Positions 48,045 through 60,560 are shown, counted from the stretch's first letter. The stretch: 64,000 bases of DNA from Acorus gramineus (GCA_030737835.1 CM060857.1:12411496-12475495); one strand, 5' to 3'. The notes: generated by a model from the letters alone, not told the origin. Numbers and translations are program-made.

Positions 48045-48243
48045 TTTAATGTTTTCTTTTAATAAGCAGTGCGTAGGACTGGATTCAAGGAACCATTGTT
48101 GTAAATTCTATTATTCACTATTGAACTATGATCCGGGTCAACAAGACTATTTTACAGTCTTAAACTCAACTATTGAGAGTAGAACATGTCCTGCAGGACA
48201 TCCTTGGAATGATACAGAGAAGATTCGTATGACTCATATGTAA
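48045..48243 (+). other. Conserved-looking open fragment, family unknown
   Basis: A frame beginning near the acceptor-like TTTTAATAAGCAG encodes NHCCKFYYSLLNYDPGQQ, then DYFTVLNSTIESRTC and PAGHPWNDTEK, ending MTHM and stop. Composition (several Cys, Trp, Tyr, Gly/Pro turns) looks like real protein, unlike neighbouring noise. It could be a leftover exon or gene fragment. I do not recognise the family. Confidence 0.3.
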
Positions 48244-48569
48244 AGATGACATGCATAAATCGAGAAATAGTTTAAATTTATCAAGTGAAAAAAAAACTCT
48301 TGAGAGCAGTTACTATCTGTTTGCAAAAATTTAATATCAAATATTGGAACTCGTGCATTCATTCTTCTCCAATATCCTGCTATGATCGATGAAATCTTTT
48401 TTTTCAAATATATAATCATCAATGAGATTTTAGTTTAGGCATTATATAAGATCTTATATTAAGTAGCATTTGAAAAAAATAATTATTTCAATTAATTAAA
48501 ATCATTTTTAAATGACCATCAGAAGACATGTTTTTGTTAGATTTCTAAAAATTATTTATCATAACTTAT

Positions 48570-48685
48570 TGTTATAACTAGAGAATGAAAATAATGGGAA
48601 TCCTTGTATTGCACTCCCCTTTATATACAAGTACATATAGGATTACACGTGTAATGCACTATAACATAACACATATAATCCAACA
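48570..48685 (-). mobile_element. Small solo LTR (TRIM-like)
   Basis: 116 bp with TG...CA ends (on minus TGTTGGATTATATG...GTTATAACA), flanked by a perfect 5-bp duplication CTTAT (48565-48569 and 48686-48690). A TATATAAAG word lies inside. No internal region remains, so it is a solo LTR left by recombination. The small size suggests a terminal-repeat-in-miniature family with Copia-style ends. The intact duplication suggests moderate age. Confidence 0.75.
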
Positions 48686-48690
48686 CTTAT

Positions 48691-49503
48691 AATTACGTAT
48701 AAAAGTAGTTGTTTTTTCCTTTATTCAAAGATTGTGGACCTACAGCGTTTGAAAATATTTTGCGATTAAGTTTGATTCTTATATATATATAAAAAACTCA
48801 TTTGAGTATGGAAAATATTAGTATGCTATTTTTTACATTGAGAGGGGAAATGGATACTTTCGTTTTTGTTTATTTTTTATTGACTACTTCATACATTCTC
48901 ATTTAGATCTTCAAATGAATGAATTTATCTCATTTGATGAATTTTAGCTCATTTAGTTAATCAAAACATAAAATAAATACAAAAAAACAAACAGACAACC
49001 TAAACCTGAGAGAGCGTGTGCTCACTAGTTCCCTAAAATAGACAATTGGAAAGGGGTTAAAGTTTTGATAATAAGTTATCCCATTTTTTTAAGATAAAAA
49101 TATATCAATTTTGTAGTTAATTACATTTGTCAAATTTAAGACAAAAAAAGTGACAATAAACACTGTTCCAGACTCCAGTCTTTTAAGTGGAAAAAAAATT
49201 CTCATTGTCATTATATTGCATAATTAAAATACCTGTCTATAATTTATCCCGATTATTTTTTATACCACACGAGATAAATTATACTCCCTCACTTATCCTT
49301 GGATTTTAACGTAGCGTGAAACGATAGAAAAGATTCAATCAACGTTGAGATCATTAAACAAAACTGATCACAATTCTTAAAAGAGAAGAAATTCAAATTT
49401 TTATTAATAAAAAACTAATATGTCCTAGGTTACAAGTCTCTATTTTATACTAATAACAGAAAATTTAAGAAATACTAAAAATAGTAAAAATTAAAGTTTG
49501 TTA
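48691..49503. other. Gene-free AT-rich DNA
   Basis: No exon, RNA or element end recognised. Confidence 0.4.
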
Positions 49504-50127
49504 GAATATCTCCAACCCAAGCTTTCAAATATGGAGGGTCAACCCTTCATATTTGGAGGAAATTCATTTTTGAAGGGTGTTGTACTCCAACCACTACCCT
49601 TCATTTTTTTTTTGTCATTTTTTAAATTATATAGTGTTATATGAAAATTTATTAATAAATATTATTATTATTAATCCATTTATACAAAAAATTATACCAT
49701 TGAAAAGATCTCATTAAGACTTTTAAAATGAGTCTAATATTAAATAGTTTTGAGATTATTTTTAAATTATTAATTTTTTAATTAAGTAAATAAAATAATT
49801 CTTGAATAATCAAACGTATGAGGAATTATTTAAAATTAATTTTAAAATAATTTAATATTAGTCTTATTTTGAAGGTCTCAATGAAATCTTTCCAATTATA
49901 TATTTATAGTACATTTATTAAAAATTGATTAGTGGATCCAAATATACATTAGATTAAAGTAATTAGTGTATAAAGTAAAAAGTAAAAAATAGGATTTGGA
50001 GATCAAATCCAAATCTCCAAATATGGAAAGTCAAATCCAAATCTCCAAATTTGAAGGTGGATATGGAGTGTGGTTAGAGCACATCACCTTCCAAATTTGA
50101 AGATATGGAGAGTAATTGAAAATGCTC
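49504..50127. mobile_element. MITE with GAATATCTCCAAC ends, TTA target duplication
   Basis: TTA flanks (49501-49503 and 50128-50130). Ends GAATATCTCCAACCC (left) and GAGCATTTTCAATTAC (right, on minus). Subterminal CTTTCAAATATGGAGGG and CTTCCAAATTTGAAG words form further inverted pairs, and a short internal palindromic repeat of GGATTTGGAGATC words lies at about 49990-50060. 624 bp, non-coding. Related in end sequence to 25947-26584. Confidence 0.62.
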
Positions 50128-50925
50128 TTATAACTGAATCTACAAGATCTTAGATGATGCTTAAAACTAATAGAAGTAAATTTTGATTTGTTATAATACG
50201 GATATCACAAATTTAAAAATTATTAAAAATAGTAAATTTACTAATTCAAGAGCTTTATAAATAAAAATAATAAAAAAAAAAGCGCGTGCGATGGTGGAGA
50301 AGATGTCACGGGCGATGCAGTCGGCATGTCTGAAAAGCCCGATATCAATGGCCGCAAAGTCGGTCAGCCAAAACGATGTCCTCACATCGACACTGTATTA
50401 TTATAACTTTTATATGCACATAATTCACGTGTTTATCTTCCGATTTCGTTATCTGGGTGGAAAATGATATTATAATGAAAGATTTAACCTCTAGCTCTTT
50501 CCGGCCACAAATGTATACGCACTCTTTTTTATTCTTTTTTAACATAGTAGATGTATTTTTATAAAAAAATAAATTAAATATATAAATATATCTTGTCACA
50601 ATGAGCATAAAGTGGTTAATGAGGTATATAGAGTTATAAAATGAATTGAGTGTAACAATACTCAAAATGATCATATGACCATTGACTCAAATCCGATATG
50701 TTTGCGACTCATAAACTATTTTTTAAAACTTTTTATTTGAAATATATTACTTAACAAGTGAATTAAGTACATACGTACTCATATGGATCGAATGCATATA
50801 TATGTTTATGTATTTTTCATAATGTAATATATAATGAGACAGTATATTATTATTATTGTGTTATTGAACGACTTCATATATTGTGTTAAAGACGTGATGA
50901 CTGCAAAGAGGGGCCCTACCTAAAA
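50128..50925. other. Gene-free AT-rich DNA
   Basis: A slightly more GC-rich patch at 50280-50390 has no convincing coding sequence. Otherwise AT-rich. Confidence 0.4.
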
Positions 50926-51979
50926 ATGTTCTAAAAAATGCTAGGCACTAGTCGGGTAGTTGAAGGGAGATTAGGGATTAATCGGCTAGGTGGAGATTAA
51001 TCAGGGATTAATTGGTTAGTACAAAATAATACATACATGTAGTGTTCCTATATGCGGTGTGCGGTTTTCGTGCAGTAGAATACATACACACAAGTATACA
51101 GAGAAAAGAAGTAGAGATAGATTTCTTATTCTTCACTTGTTGGTTATGGATTACATTGCAAACCCCTCAATTTATAGGGTTCATGGAGGAATCTTAAATG
51201 TTGGAAACTACAAGTAATAAGAGGTGGGGGTACATAATGGAGTGTTAAAGATCTATATATGTGCGTGTGTTTTAACCAAATAGAATACATACACACAAGG
51301 ATGCACCAGAGAAGACAGATTTCTTATTCTTCACTTGTTGGTTATACATTGCAAACCCCTCAATTTATAGGGTTCATGGAGGAATCTTAAATGTTGAAAA
51401 TTACAAGTAATAAGAGGTGGGGGTACATAATGGAGTGTTAAAGAGGTGGGGGGTTAGGGAATTGAAGAGAGGGGGTTATGGAGAAAGTGGTGGGAGTTGA
51501 AGTGGTGGTGGTTATCCACAATATTCACAACAGTGTGTGCATAATATCTAAATATTGAAAAAATAAAATAAACTAAAGAAGATAAATGACCTGGCACATA
51601 GATAGTCATGAAGAGAACGTGTAACTATCACATAGATAAATCATGAAGAGAACATAAGTGGATTCATACAAATAATCATGAAGAGAAAATATGTAAAACA
51701 TCTATGACTTAGATAATACTTAATTAATAGGTGCAACTATAACATACTACATAGATAATAAAAAGAAAATGTCAGTAATTAAATAACCAAAAAAAATCTT
51801 CATTTTTATATGCTACAAATTTTTTTTTTTAGGCCAACTAGTCCCCACCTAGGCCTGCCTCGACCCGCCTAGACGGCCTACCGCGTAGACAAGATGATTA
51901 TGCCCTAAGTGATGCGGGAAGACCATGTCTATGCCTAGGCAACTGACTACTCCCCGCCTAGGGCCACTTTTTAGAACAC
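50926..51979. mobile_element. hAT-like non-autonomous element
   Basis: Ends ATGTTCTAAAAAATGCTAGGC (left, first 20 bases diagnostic) and GTGTTCTAAAAAGTGGCC (right, on minus), followed on both sides by CTAGGCGG/ACTAGTCGG-type subterminal words. Plant hAT elements with a TGTTCTAAAA...CTAGGCG pattern are common. A convincing 8-bp duplication was not found. The interior includes the tandem repeat at 51057-51445. Confidence 0.5.
51057..51445 (+). repeat. Tandem repeat, two ~200-bp units
   Basis: Units begin GTAGAATACATACACACAAG (about 51076) and ATAGAATACATACACACAAG (about 51281) and share CTTATTCTTCACTTGTTGG, CAAACCCCTCAATTTATAGG and GGGGGTACATAATGGAGTG nearly unchanged. Recent duplication inside the hAT-like element. 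Confidence 0.8.
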
Positions 51980-52139
51980 CATGAAATTTCTGGGGTTGCA
52001 TGTTTGTACAAACAGACAGTGATGTTTGCCACCCTCGTTTACATGTTTTATGCATTCATATCACTGTGATTTTTTATTGTACTACTGTCATTTTGGGGCC
52101 ACATAAATTGAGCCATTTTTTTATCAATGATGATTTTTA

Positions 52140-54363
52140 GGCCCCATTTGATAGACCCATCCCAAGCCCCATGAGGTGGCAAAATTGAAATACCTATAAT
52201 ACCCCATTCCCTAATTAATCGTTTTAGTATTTCATAACTGCCCTATTAATCCCGAGGTAGTTATGATCTGTGATATCTTGCCCGTTTTTGAATATTTGTT
52301 TTCAATGAGTCGTTCAAAACATTTACAATTGTCCATTTCTGTTTCTGAATGATCGGGTGATGGGAAAACAAATATCAATTTCATTTTTTATTCAGATTTG
52401 GTCCGTGTATACGTGGTGAATTCTCGATTTTATTCTTCTGTGCGATATGATTGTGGTGCAATCAGAAATTGATACATCCAGGTCAGGTTTTTTGGATCCC
52501 AAAAATTACATGATTTTGCGATATTTTAGTTTTCAAATTCAGATGGATCGGTGGATTTGAAAACAAACATCGAATTTTATTTTGGTTTCAGTTCGATCGG
52601 TGGAGAAGAGAAGAATTTTGATTCATTTAGTTATATTTTTTAACAGTTTGTGGTGCAAACAATGGCGATCCATTCAGGCAAGTCCTTTTCCGATTTGAAT
52701 ACATTATTTTGATTTTGATGTTTCGTCATTCCTTTAAATCATCATATACATGTATCGAATCTAAATTTCATTTTAAATTCAGATACATGGCATGCATCTT
52801 GATTTACATGCATTGTTGTATACCAAGTATGATCTGTAGAATTGTTTATGATTGTGTGTTTGTCTATAATTATGCATAATTTGTCATTCATCATATTTTT
52901 TTAGCTTTGTATCAGCATTATTCGACTCATTCAGATTCAAGATTTCAAATACAGTGCACATTCACTTGTATGGAATATGTATTTGTTAATTCAAATTCCA
53001 GATACCTATATTTGAATTTGAATTACAGCCCATTTTTTGAAAATTGCTATTTTTATTTTTATGAATTTGATTAATGCATAGCTGATTAATATTTAATTGC
53101 TTATTATTAACATTTTGAAGACCTTTTATGAATTTTCTTTGCAGTTCTCAGTAGCATGTAGACCATATTTGTTCATTTGGATTTTCAGATACATTATTGT
53201 ATCTTAATTGATAACATGTGGTTGATGTTCTTTTTTTTTCACCCGGCAGTGATGGCGTTTTTGTGAACACATGTGAATACTCAATTCATTTGGATGACAT
53301 CAATGATTCATGTTATGTGGAAATCAGTTTGTCAAAGGAATTGTTTGTTGTGGCTGATCAACAAAATGTAAAAGAGATTGTAGCTTCCGCAGATCTTCAT
53401 AATATGTGACCGTATCTCCAACAAACGCATTCAGGAGTTGTTCCTTTACAATTGAGCATCTGACCTTTTCACATTTTGAAATCTCCTTTGTACAAAAGGA
53501 GTTTCTGATTTGATGTAAATTCATTTTTCCTTTAAAGAAAAAAATAATGCTCTTGTTTTCTCAGTAGTGAAATATGCACACGAGAAAACCCTAAACAATC
53601 GAAAAAGAAAATTTATTTTTCCTTTAATCTAGATACACCGGTAGACGAAGACAATGTATCAGAAACAATTTATAATATATTAGAGATTAATGACATGCTT
53701 CCAAACCAAAATAAAAAAAACCAATTCAGATACACAAATTTTTTTTGGATTCAAATGTATGTATCTGAATCACTGATTTCAAATCATTTTTTTTTTTTTA
53801 TTTCAGATGCAAATATTTGAAACAATGATTCTTCAAATGAATATCAGATATAATCAGATTAACAGGAGTCCAGATAACTGAAAGAAATCGTTTCATATAT
53901 GATTTTGAAAATCAGATATTTTGTCTAATAAGAAATGCAAAAAAAAAAAAAAAAACGCGACCTGTTTATTTCGCAAAAAAAAAAAAAACTGACAGTGAAG
54001 TGTCGATTGTGCGAAGAAATCTGTCCTTTTTTCTTCGCCATTGTTGACGATTTGTTGAGGAAGAGAATCAGATGAAATGATCTCTTGATAGCCTAATTTT
54101 TTTCTTTTTTTGTTGGTATGGTTTCGTCCAAATTGGAACTCTTAAATTCAATTTTTTTGGAAATATGTTACGTTGTGGTGAGGATTTAATGGTGATGCCC
54201 TTTTGTGGGATTCAGTTACGAGGTTTAGTGAGGATATTAGTTAGTTGGAGCAATTTTTAAAATTATATAAATGGTAGTCTTGTCATTGTCATTTTAGTTG
54301 TTAAAAAAAATCAAATAGAGAACCAATAGGAGAGTACCACCTATTGGGGCTCATAAATAGAGC
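52140..54363. mobile_element. Possible 2.2-kb Harbinger-like element
   Basis: TTA flanks with ends GGCCCCATTTGATAGACCC (left) and GCTCTATTTATGAGCCCC (right, on minus). Within, T-rich and C/T-rich pieces look like introns and exons, and a frame at 53218-53409 encodes an unrecognised peptide (CEYSIHLDDINDSCYVEISL). It may be a decayed transposase gene or a captured host fragment. The ends are weakly matched, so the boundary call is tentative. Confidence 0.35.
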
Positions 54364-54766
54364 TTAATTTTTTGGATCCAGATAGCACTGTTTTTCAATG
54401 GGTAGGAGTGCAATGCATTGCACAAATAGGTTAACGTTTTTTAATTAAAGATTTTGGAATGTAATGTAGGATGTCTTTGAAAAATGAGATTATACTTGAT
54501 TTTAATATGTTTTCAAATGGAAACACCAATGTTTTAAAAAAATGGACTAGATTTTAAAAAAAAAATCGATGGTTCAATTGCACATCCAAAAGGGCTATGA
54601 GACAATATCTTTGGTCCTTGATTATGGAGTGACATATATGCAATGGCGAAATCAAGATTTTTATAAAAAGTGAGTCTAATGTAGCTTATATAAATATTTT
54701 ATAAAGTTATATTATTATTTTTTAAAACATTTAATAGTATATATTAAACAAATAAAATAAGGACAT

Positions 54767-55614
54767 TAGGGATGGCAATGTGGTGGATTTTATTGGTAAC
54801 CAGACCTGAACTGCCCCTATTGGGGTGGGGTTGGATTTCAGGTTTTTCCAACCCGCCCCGCCCCGTATAGTGCATAGGTTGGATTTGAGTTTTATGTTTA
54901 AAATCTAACCCAACCTGTAAACCTGACCTATATTTAATTATTAGGATTTATAAACTATAAATGAAAATTAATTGTTAATATAGTTAAAAAAAAACAAAAC
55001 TCAACTATCATCATTTTTTTTTCTCTACATCCATTCATTCTTATTCATTTCACGGAAAAAATTCAAAATACACACCTTCATAAAATCAATTGTCTGTCAT
55101 CATAAAAATAAATGATGTTTGATATTTTTATAGTATTTTATCTTTTCGTATTCCTTTTAACATATAAGTCAAAAAATTTATTTATTTTGTCTTATATGTA
55201 ATTTTAAACTATTTATATTATGTATTCAAAAATATTTTAATGAACTTTCAAATATTGTATGAAATGAATGTCATAAACTATTTATGATATATCTATTTTG
55301 ATATTTTAGTATTCAAATTGAAGTTTTTTTTATGAATGTAATCTGCATTCATGTCAAAAATAATTTATTTTGTTATATAATTTTTTTATTATGTTAAATA
55401 TAGTGATCGATCAATTCAACTCACTTTAAACAGGGTGGGGTGGGGGTAGATATGGATTTTAAGATAGAAAACCCGAAATGTAATGGAATGGATATGGATT
55501 TCAAATTATAAAATCTGAGTTGGGGTGGGGCGGGTATGAAGTCTATCATTGGGGAGATGGATTAAGTTTGGATTACGGTAAACTCAACTCCAACCCGACC
55601 CATTGCCATTCCTA
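54767..55614. mobile_element. Non-autonomous hAT element with perfect 8-bp duplication
   Basis: 848 bp. Target duplication AAGGACAT at 54759-54766 and 55615-55622. Terminal repeats TAGGGATGGCAATG and TAGGAATGGCAATG (13 of 14 match). Subterminal GGGGTGGGGTTGG/CCAACCC words on both sides. No transposase; the AT-rich interior is non-coding. Confidence 0.88.
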
Positions 55615-55961
55615 AAGGACATTCATATAAAACATATCATTGAATAATTCTAAAAAATAATTACCAAATTTTACAATAATATATTAAATTTCATATCGAT
55701 GATTCACAAAAAAAATATCAAAACATAAATCTAATAAGCAATACATATCTTTAAATTTAACCTCAACGATGTTTCATATTCTGAAAATGTTGAGTGGTAG
55801 GGTGGTGCTGTGTAGGATATGGGCGTTGTTACACTCAGGTTTTTTACAATCCAAAATACAGTCTTATATACCTCGTTAGAAATCCAATGAAACATATACA
55901 TCGTTAAATATTTTCTTAAACTTACTAAAAATGAGTTCAATTAACTCAAAATGGAGCGATG

Positions 55962-55997
<36 letters not shown>

Positions 55998-56199
55998 TTT
56001 TATCAAAGTATATACATTATTAGATGATGTTTACTATTTAAAAAAAATAAAAATATGTATGGTTTTGATTTTGATTGATAAAAATGACCGAGTCTAACAA
56101 TTTTCCTAGGGAATTTCATATATAGGTGAGGTCATGACCTATGGGCTCAAATAAAATCAATCAATTACAAAAAATAAAAGTAATCTTAAAAAAAAAAAA
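55615..56199. other. Gene-free DNA with AT microsatellite
   Basis: AT-rich, with TA repeats at about 55957-55999. No gene recognised. Confidence 0.4.
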
Positions 56200-56299
56200 C
56201 CGTGTCACATGCCCCTGGGGGGCACATCTATCCCCACCAAGCATTTTCTTTAACCCACCGTAAAAAAAAAAAACCAATGTTTGGCTGTTCCCACCAATC

Positions 56300-56955
56300 C
56301 GGGTTAACCGAACTTAGTCGTCATTTTAGGTTTTGGGCGATCGGACTTGGTTGTCATTTCAGGTTTTGGGCAACCGAACTTAGTCGTCATTTCAGGTTTT
56401 GGGCGACCGAAATTAATCAAACATGATCTAGAATTATATCTACCTATTCTTTATAAACAAATAAATTTTTGAGTTTATCCATCATATTCTTCATTTATTC
56501 TTTTATCCAAATAACAACTAAGAGACTGAAAAAAATGTAAGTAGATATACTTTCAATTAATTTAAATTTTTATAAAAAAAATCTTATTAGATAAATATAT
56601 ATCATTTTAAAGCTTTATTTGAATTCGTAGTTAAGCAAATTCTTTGTTTGAAAACAAAAAAAACACACCAGTTGATCCAAACATATTTTATATTTGGCTT
56701 TTGAAAATTTATCTGTCACTTATGTAAAAAAATTGTTCTTATGTTCTACATTTAAGAATAATGATTGATTCTTCCCACATTACAACTCAGACTTGGAGTG
56801 GCATGAAGGATCCTAAGAGAATACACGTCATGAAATTAGATTTCCAAGAAAAAAATTATAAACTTTATCACAAACCTTGTTTGATCAAGTTAGGTTGCCT
56901 AAAATTTGAAATGGCAACCAAGTTAAGTCGCCCAAAACTAATCGAATTGGGAGTT
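56300..56955. repeat. 34-bp minisatellite with inverted counterparts
   Basis: Three tandem units built on GGTTTTGGGCGACCGAACTT plus AGTCGTCATTTCA lie at 56305-56412. Two units in reverse orientation (AGGTTGCCTAAAATTTGAAA, CAACCAAGTTAAGTCGCCC) lie at 56885-56945. Inverted sets of short repeats at two sides suggest subterminal repeats of a DNA transposon, but no ends were fixed. Confidence 0.5.
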
Positions 56956-56979
56956 TGTGTCTCCAATTGTGTTTTGTGA

Positions 56980-58967
56980 TATATTTTTTGGACATGTCAC
57001 CAACATTAATAAATATTTGGAGGGATTAAGACTATCTTAAATAAGTTTTATAAATATTTGGACGCTAATTCTTGTGCGGGAGGTCTGGCATCAAATATTG
57101 CGGATAACAAAACTGAAAACAGGACCAAAAAAATAAAATAGATTGGACTTGTTTCCATTGTCATTCATGGTTTCCTCTTGGTTCATACCTCATAATACTG
57201 GCATAATTGACCCACTCTGTCAGAGATTTTGTTGCCGTTCAACGGTCTTTGTACCGAAAAATTTAAAAATTGGCTACGAATAAAAACCATGACATTACAA
57301 ATACAATATTAAAAAGGTAATTTAGAATCGATCATTATTACACACGATCCTATTTATAGCTCATTAATTACATATCTCATATGCACATCTGAAAAGAAAA
57401 GAAAAATTGGTGAAGACTGCTCGCAAAGATATAACAAGTCTTATATAATGGTGCTCGAGGTTAGAGGTGATGTGAGACTATCAAATTTGTGATCTCACTT
57501 AGCATGACATTTTTTAATGACTTTATATATATATATATATATATTTCGTCAATGACTTATATATTTCATTGATAAAAAAAATTTCATTCAATACATTGAT
57601 CACATGTATAATTTATGGATTAAAAACATATACAATCCCACGTAAATCCTGAGGTTCGACATACATGTCTTATAAACTTAATTTTTGAATTACTTTTTCA
57701 TCTAATATTTCATAATATTCTTTCTCTATAAAATTAAACACCCTTGTTAGTCTCTCAAAATACAAAAATGACCACATATCTTCTTTTAACTTTCCTCCCT
57801 TTCATTGTCTCACCGTCTCTTCAATCCTTTTTCATCTTTTTCACTTTGGATCATTATTGATGTGCCACCACCTCATTTCATTCTATGTTTTTTACATGAT
57901 AAAAAGTGGAGAGGGTAAGACCACGAAAAAGATGAGAAGATAAGATTTTATTGAGCTGTATATTCGGAGTAAATGACCTTACGAAGGATTTAATAGTCAA
58001 TTCATAACATCACGATTAATTTTTATTGTATTATTTAATAATGATTGACGATAAGGATAAGGATGTATGAGACATTTTTGTGTTTACCAGATGTAATACA
58101 TATCTGACCCAATTTGTAAAAGATTTATATAGAATTATACATGTTTACATATATTTAGATGTCTTTAACCCATAATTTTTTATATTGTGATATATATTTA
58201 AAACTTTAATTATTGTAGAAGGCCGCAAATATGACCGGAGATAAAAGTTTTACTCTTCAGACTGCAAGCATCATTTTTATGGTGCCAGCACATATGGTCT
58301 TTGTATGTATTATTTTATATTTTTTTTTATAAATATATGATTTTTTTAAGTTTTTTCTTTTGTGAAGTTTTACACTCAAATTATTAGGCGTTGATACACT
58401 ATCATTATTACAATCATTAGTGCAAAAAAATATCTTTTATATTCATTATATATATATTTAAAAAATTAAAATATAATTGAATATAAAAAAATTATAAAAT
58501 GACTGTTCTTAATATTTCCTATACGACTTTGAATGAAATGCACGTATTTTAATTATTGATGTACCTAACTTATTCCCTACTTGTGAGAAAGGCAGTGGTG
58601 GGTTGGCCCTATCAACATACTCTACCCCAACAACACAAGCGAAGAAAAGGAAAATGATATGTACATCCTTTTGTGCAGCCCCATTACAGTATATATCGGT
58701 TATTTATTTTTAAAAAATTATATATTTTTTTTATTGAAATGCATGCTGTTATATAAAATAAAGTATATACTGAGATACATGCATTAACATATTTTTTTCT
58801 CGTTGAAAAATAATAATTTTTTTACGTCATACACTATAATAAAACTTCATACAATATAATAGCACAGTATATTATGAGGTTACAAAACAAGCTACAAAAC
58901 CGACTAAGTATATTAACACTTGGAAAGTAAAAAAGGAAGTGGTTATTCCGACCCCTTAAACCTCTTA
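56980..58967. other. Gene-free AT-rich DNA
   Basis: AT-rich with TA repeats (57525-57544). No exons, structural RNA or element ends recognised. Confidence 0.4.
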
Positions 58968-59257
58968 GGTCCTGTTTGGTTGCACGTTTGGGGCAGCTTT
59001 ATTTAGAATCAGAAGCTGGAATCCTTTTAAGTTTTTTCTCGAAATCCGTGTTTTGAAAAGCTCAAAAAGAACGTCTTTTTTATCGGAATCGATTTTTTGA
59101 ATTGAAAATCAACTTTCTTTGTCAAACATCAACTGCTTTTAAATATTGATTCTTGAATTAAAAAAAAACATTCCAATAAAAATCAAGGTCTAAAATTATC
59201 TTTAAAAGCAGCTTTATTTCAAAAGCTATTTTTCATTATGTGTTTTTAAACATACCC
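58968..59257. mobile_element. 290-bp MITE, TTA target duplication
   Basis: TTA flanks (58965-58967 and 59258-59260). Ends GGTCCTGTTTGGTTGCAC and, on minus, GGGTATGTTTAAAAACAC. AGCAGCTTTATTT-type words recur near both ends. Non-coding. Confidence 0.52.
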
Positions 59258-59640
59258 TTAATCAACCTGAAGAGAACAAAGAATCCAATATAAGAAATTT
59301 GTTTTTGTAAAACATTAAACACTACCCTCATCCATCTGTGCCCTCATCGTCCTCCTCTATCTCATCCTCCTCCTCTATCTCTGCCGTATGTCGCGTCCTC
59401 CTCCACCGAACCCCCACAAACACTCTCTCTCTCTCTCCAATACTCCAATGTGGTTGCCGTCGGTGGCGAAAACGGAGGAGATGACAGTCATAGCAGCGAT
59501 ATGGTTGGAAGAAGGCATGAGAGAGAGGAGAAAGGGAGTGAAGAAGTTTTAAATAAAGTGAACTTATAGGTTGATATTGAATGTGTATATACGGGTGTAG
59601 GCACTAACTTTAACTGGCGTAGTGGCGTGGATTTTAAAAA

Positions 59641-60220
59641 GGGAAAAATACATATAACCCCCTGTAAACTAACTGAAAACTATATAACCCACTTACTTTT
59701 ATTAAAATCCATATAACCCTCGGAAACATTTAGTAAATCCAAATAACTCATTGAATAAAATTTACGTTCATAGATGATGCATAACTCATTGAATAAAATT
59801 TACGTTCATAGATGATGAATATTTTGTTAATATTATGTTTGGTTAACCCTGGTAGAAAATACAGTATACAAAAAAAAATCCTACAATGTGTTAAAAATGT
59901 GAAAAATCTTCTATAAATGACAATTTTATCCCCCAGATAAGGTTTTATAATATATCCAGAGAGGTTAAAATCATCATTTTTATAAGATTTTTTTACATTT
60001 TTAACACATTGTAGTGATTTTTTTAGTATATTGTGTTTTCAGTCAAGGTTAATCAAATGAAATATTCGTAAAATATTTATCATCTATTAACAAAATTTTT
60101 ATTGATAGGGTTATTTGGATTTACTAGATGTTTTTGGAGGGGGGTCATGTGAATTTTAAAAAAAATCAGGGGATTATATGAATTTTAGTAAGATTCAAGC
60201 GAGTTGTATAAATTTTCCCC
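59641..60220. mobile_element. Foldback element: near-complete 580-bp palindrome
   Basis: Left arm starts GGGAAAAATACATATAACCC; right arm on minus starts GGGGAAAATTTATACAAC. The match continues through AAATCCATATAACCC/AAATTCATATAATCC, TAGTAAATCCAAATAAC, ATAGATGAT(G)AAT, GTTAACC and ACACATTGTAG to a centre near 59940, so each arm is about 280 bases. The left arm has an extra direct duplication of a 38-bp word (59743-59780, 59781-59818). Flanks TTAAAAA/ATAAAAA may be a target duplication. Long arms fit a MULE-type or foldback MITE. A transcript would form a long hairpin. Confidence 0.75.
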
Positions 60221-60235
60221 ATAAAAAAAAAAGAG

Positions 60236-60560
60236 GTGGAGACACCAAATAACAGGGTGAGAGTATCCGCGTCCCCATGGGTCGAGGGGGAGAGAGTGGA
60301 AGAGAGAACTCTCACGCACCCTCCACCCTCTGCCAACTCCGGCCTCTCTTTCTCTTTTCCCTCTCTCTCACACCCTCCGGCCCCACCCCTGCACGCCCTC
60401 CAACCCCACCCTCCTTCGCCCCCAGCCCGCCCCATCACCATCCTCCGCGGCTCCGTCACACTACGGCCTCTCTTTCTTTTTCCCTTCCCTGTTGTCCCCT
60501 TCCCACCAAAAAAGAAAAAAAAAATTTCTGTGGGGTGGGAATTGTCTTTGGGTTAGTGGA
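60236..60560. other. C/T-rich low-complexity upstream region
   Basis: CT- and CCC-rich, with frames giving Pro/Ser/Leu-rich peptides that carry no domain. Likely promoter-proximal sequence or an upstream leader of the gene starting at 60773. Confidence 0.4.

Noticed and set aside
56300-56412. Short direct repeats considered as a CRISPR array
   Set aside because: Units are directly abutting without spacers and the window is plainly eukaryotic.
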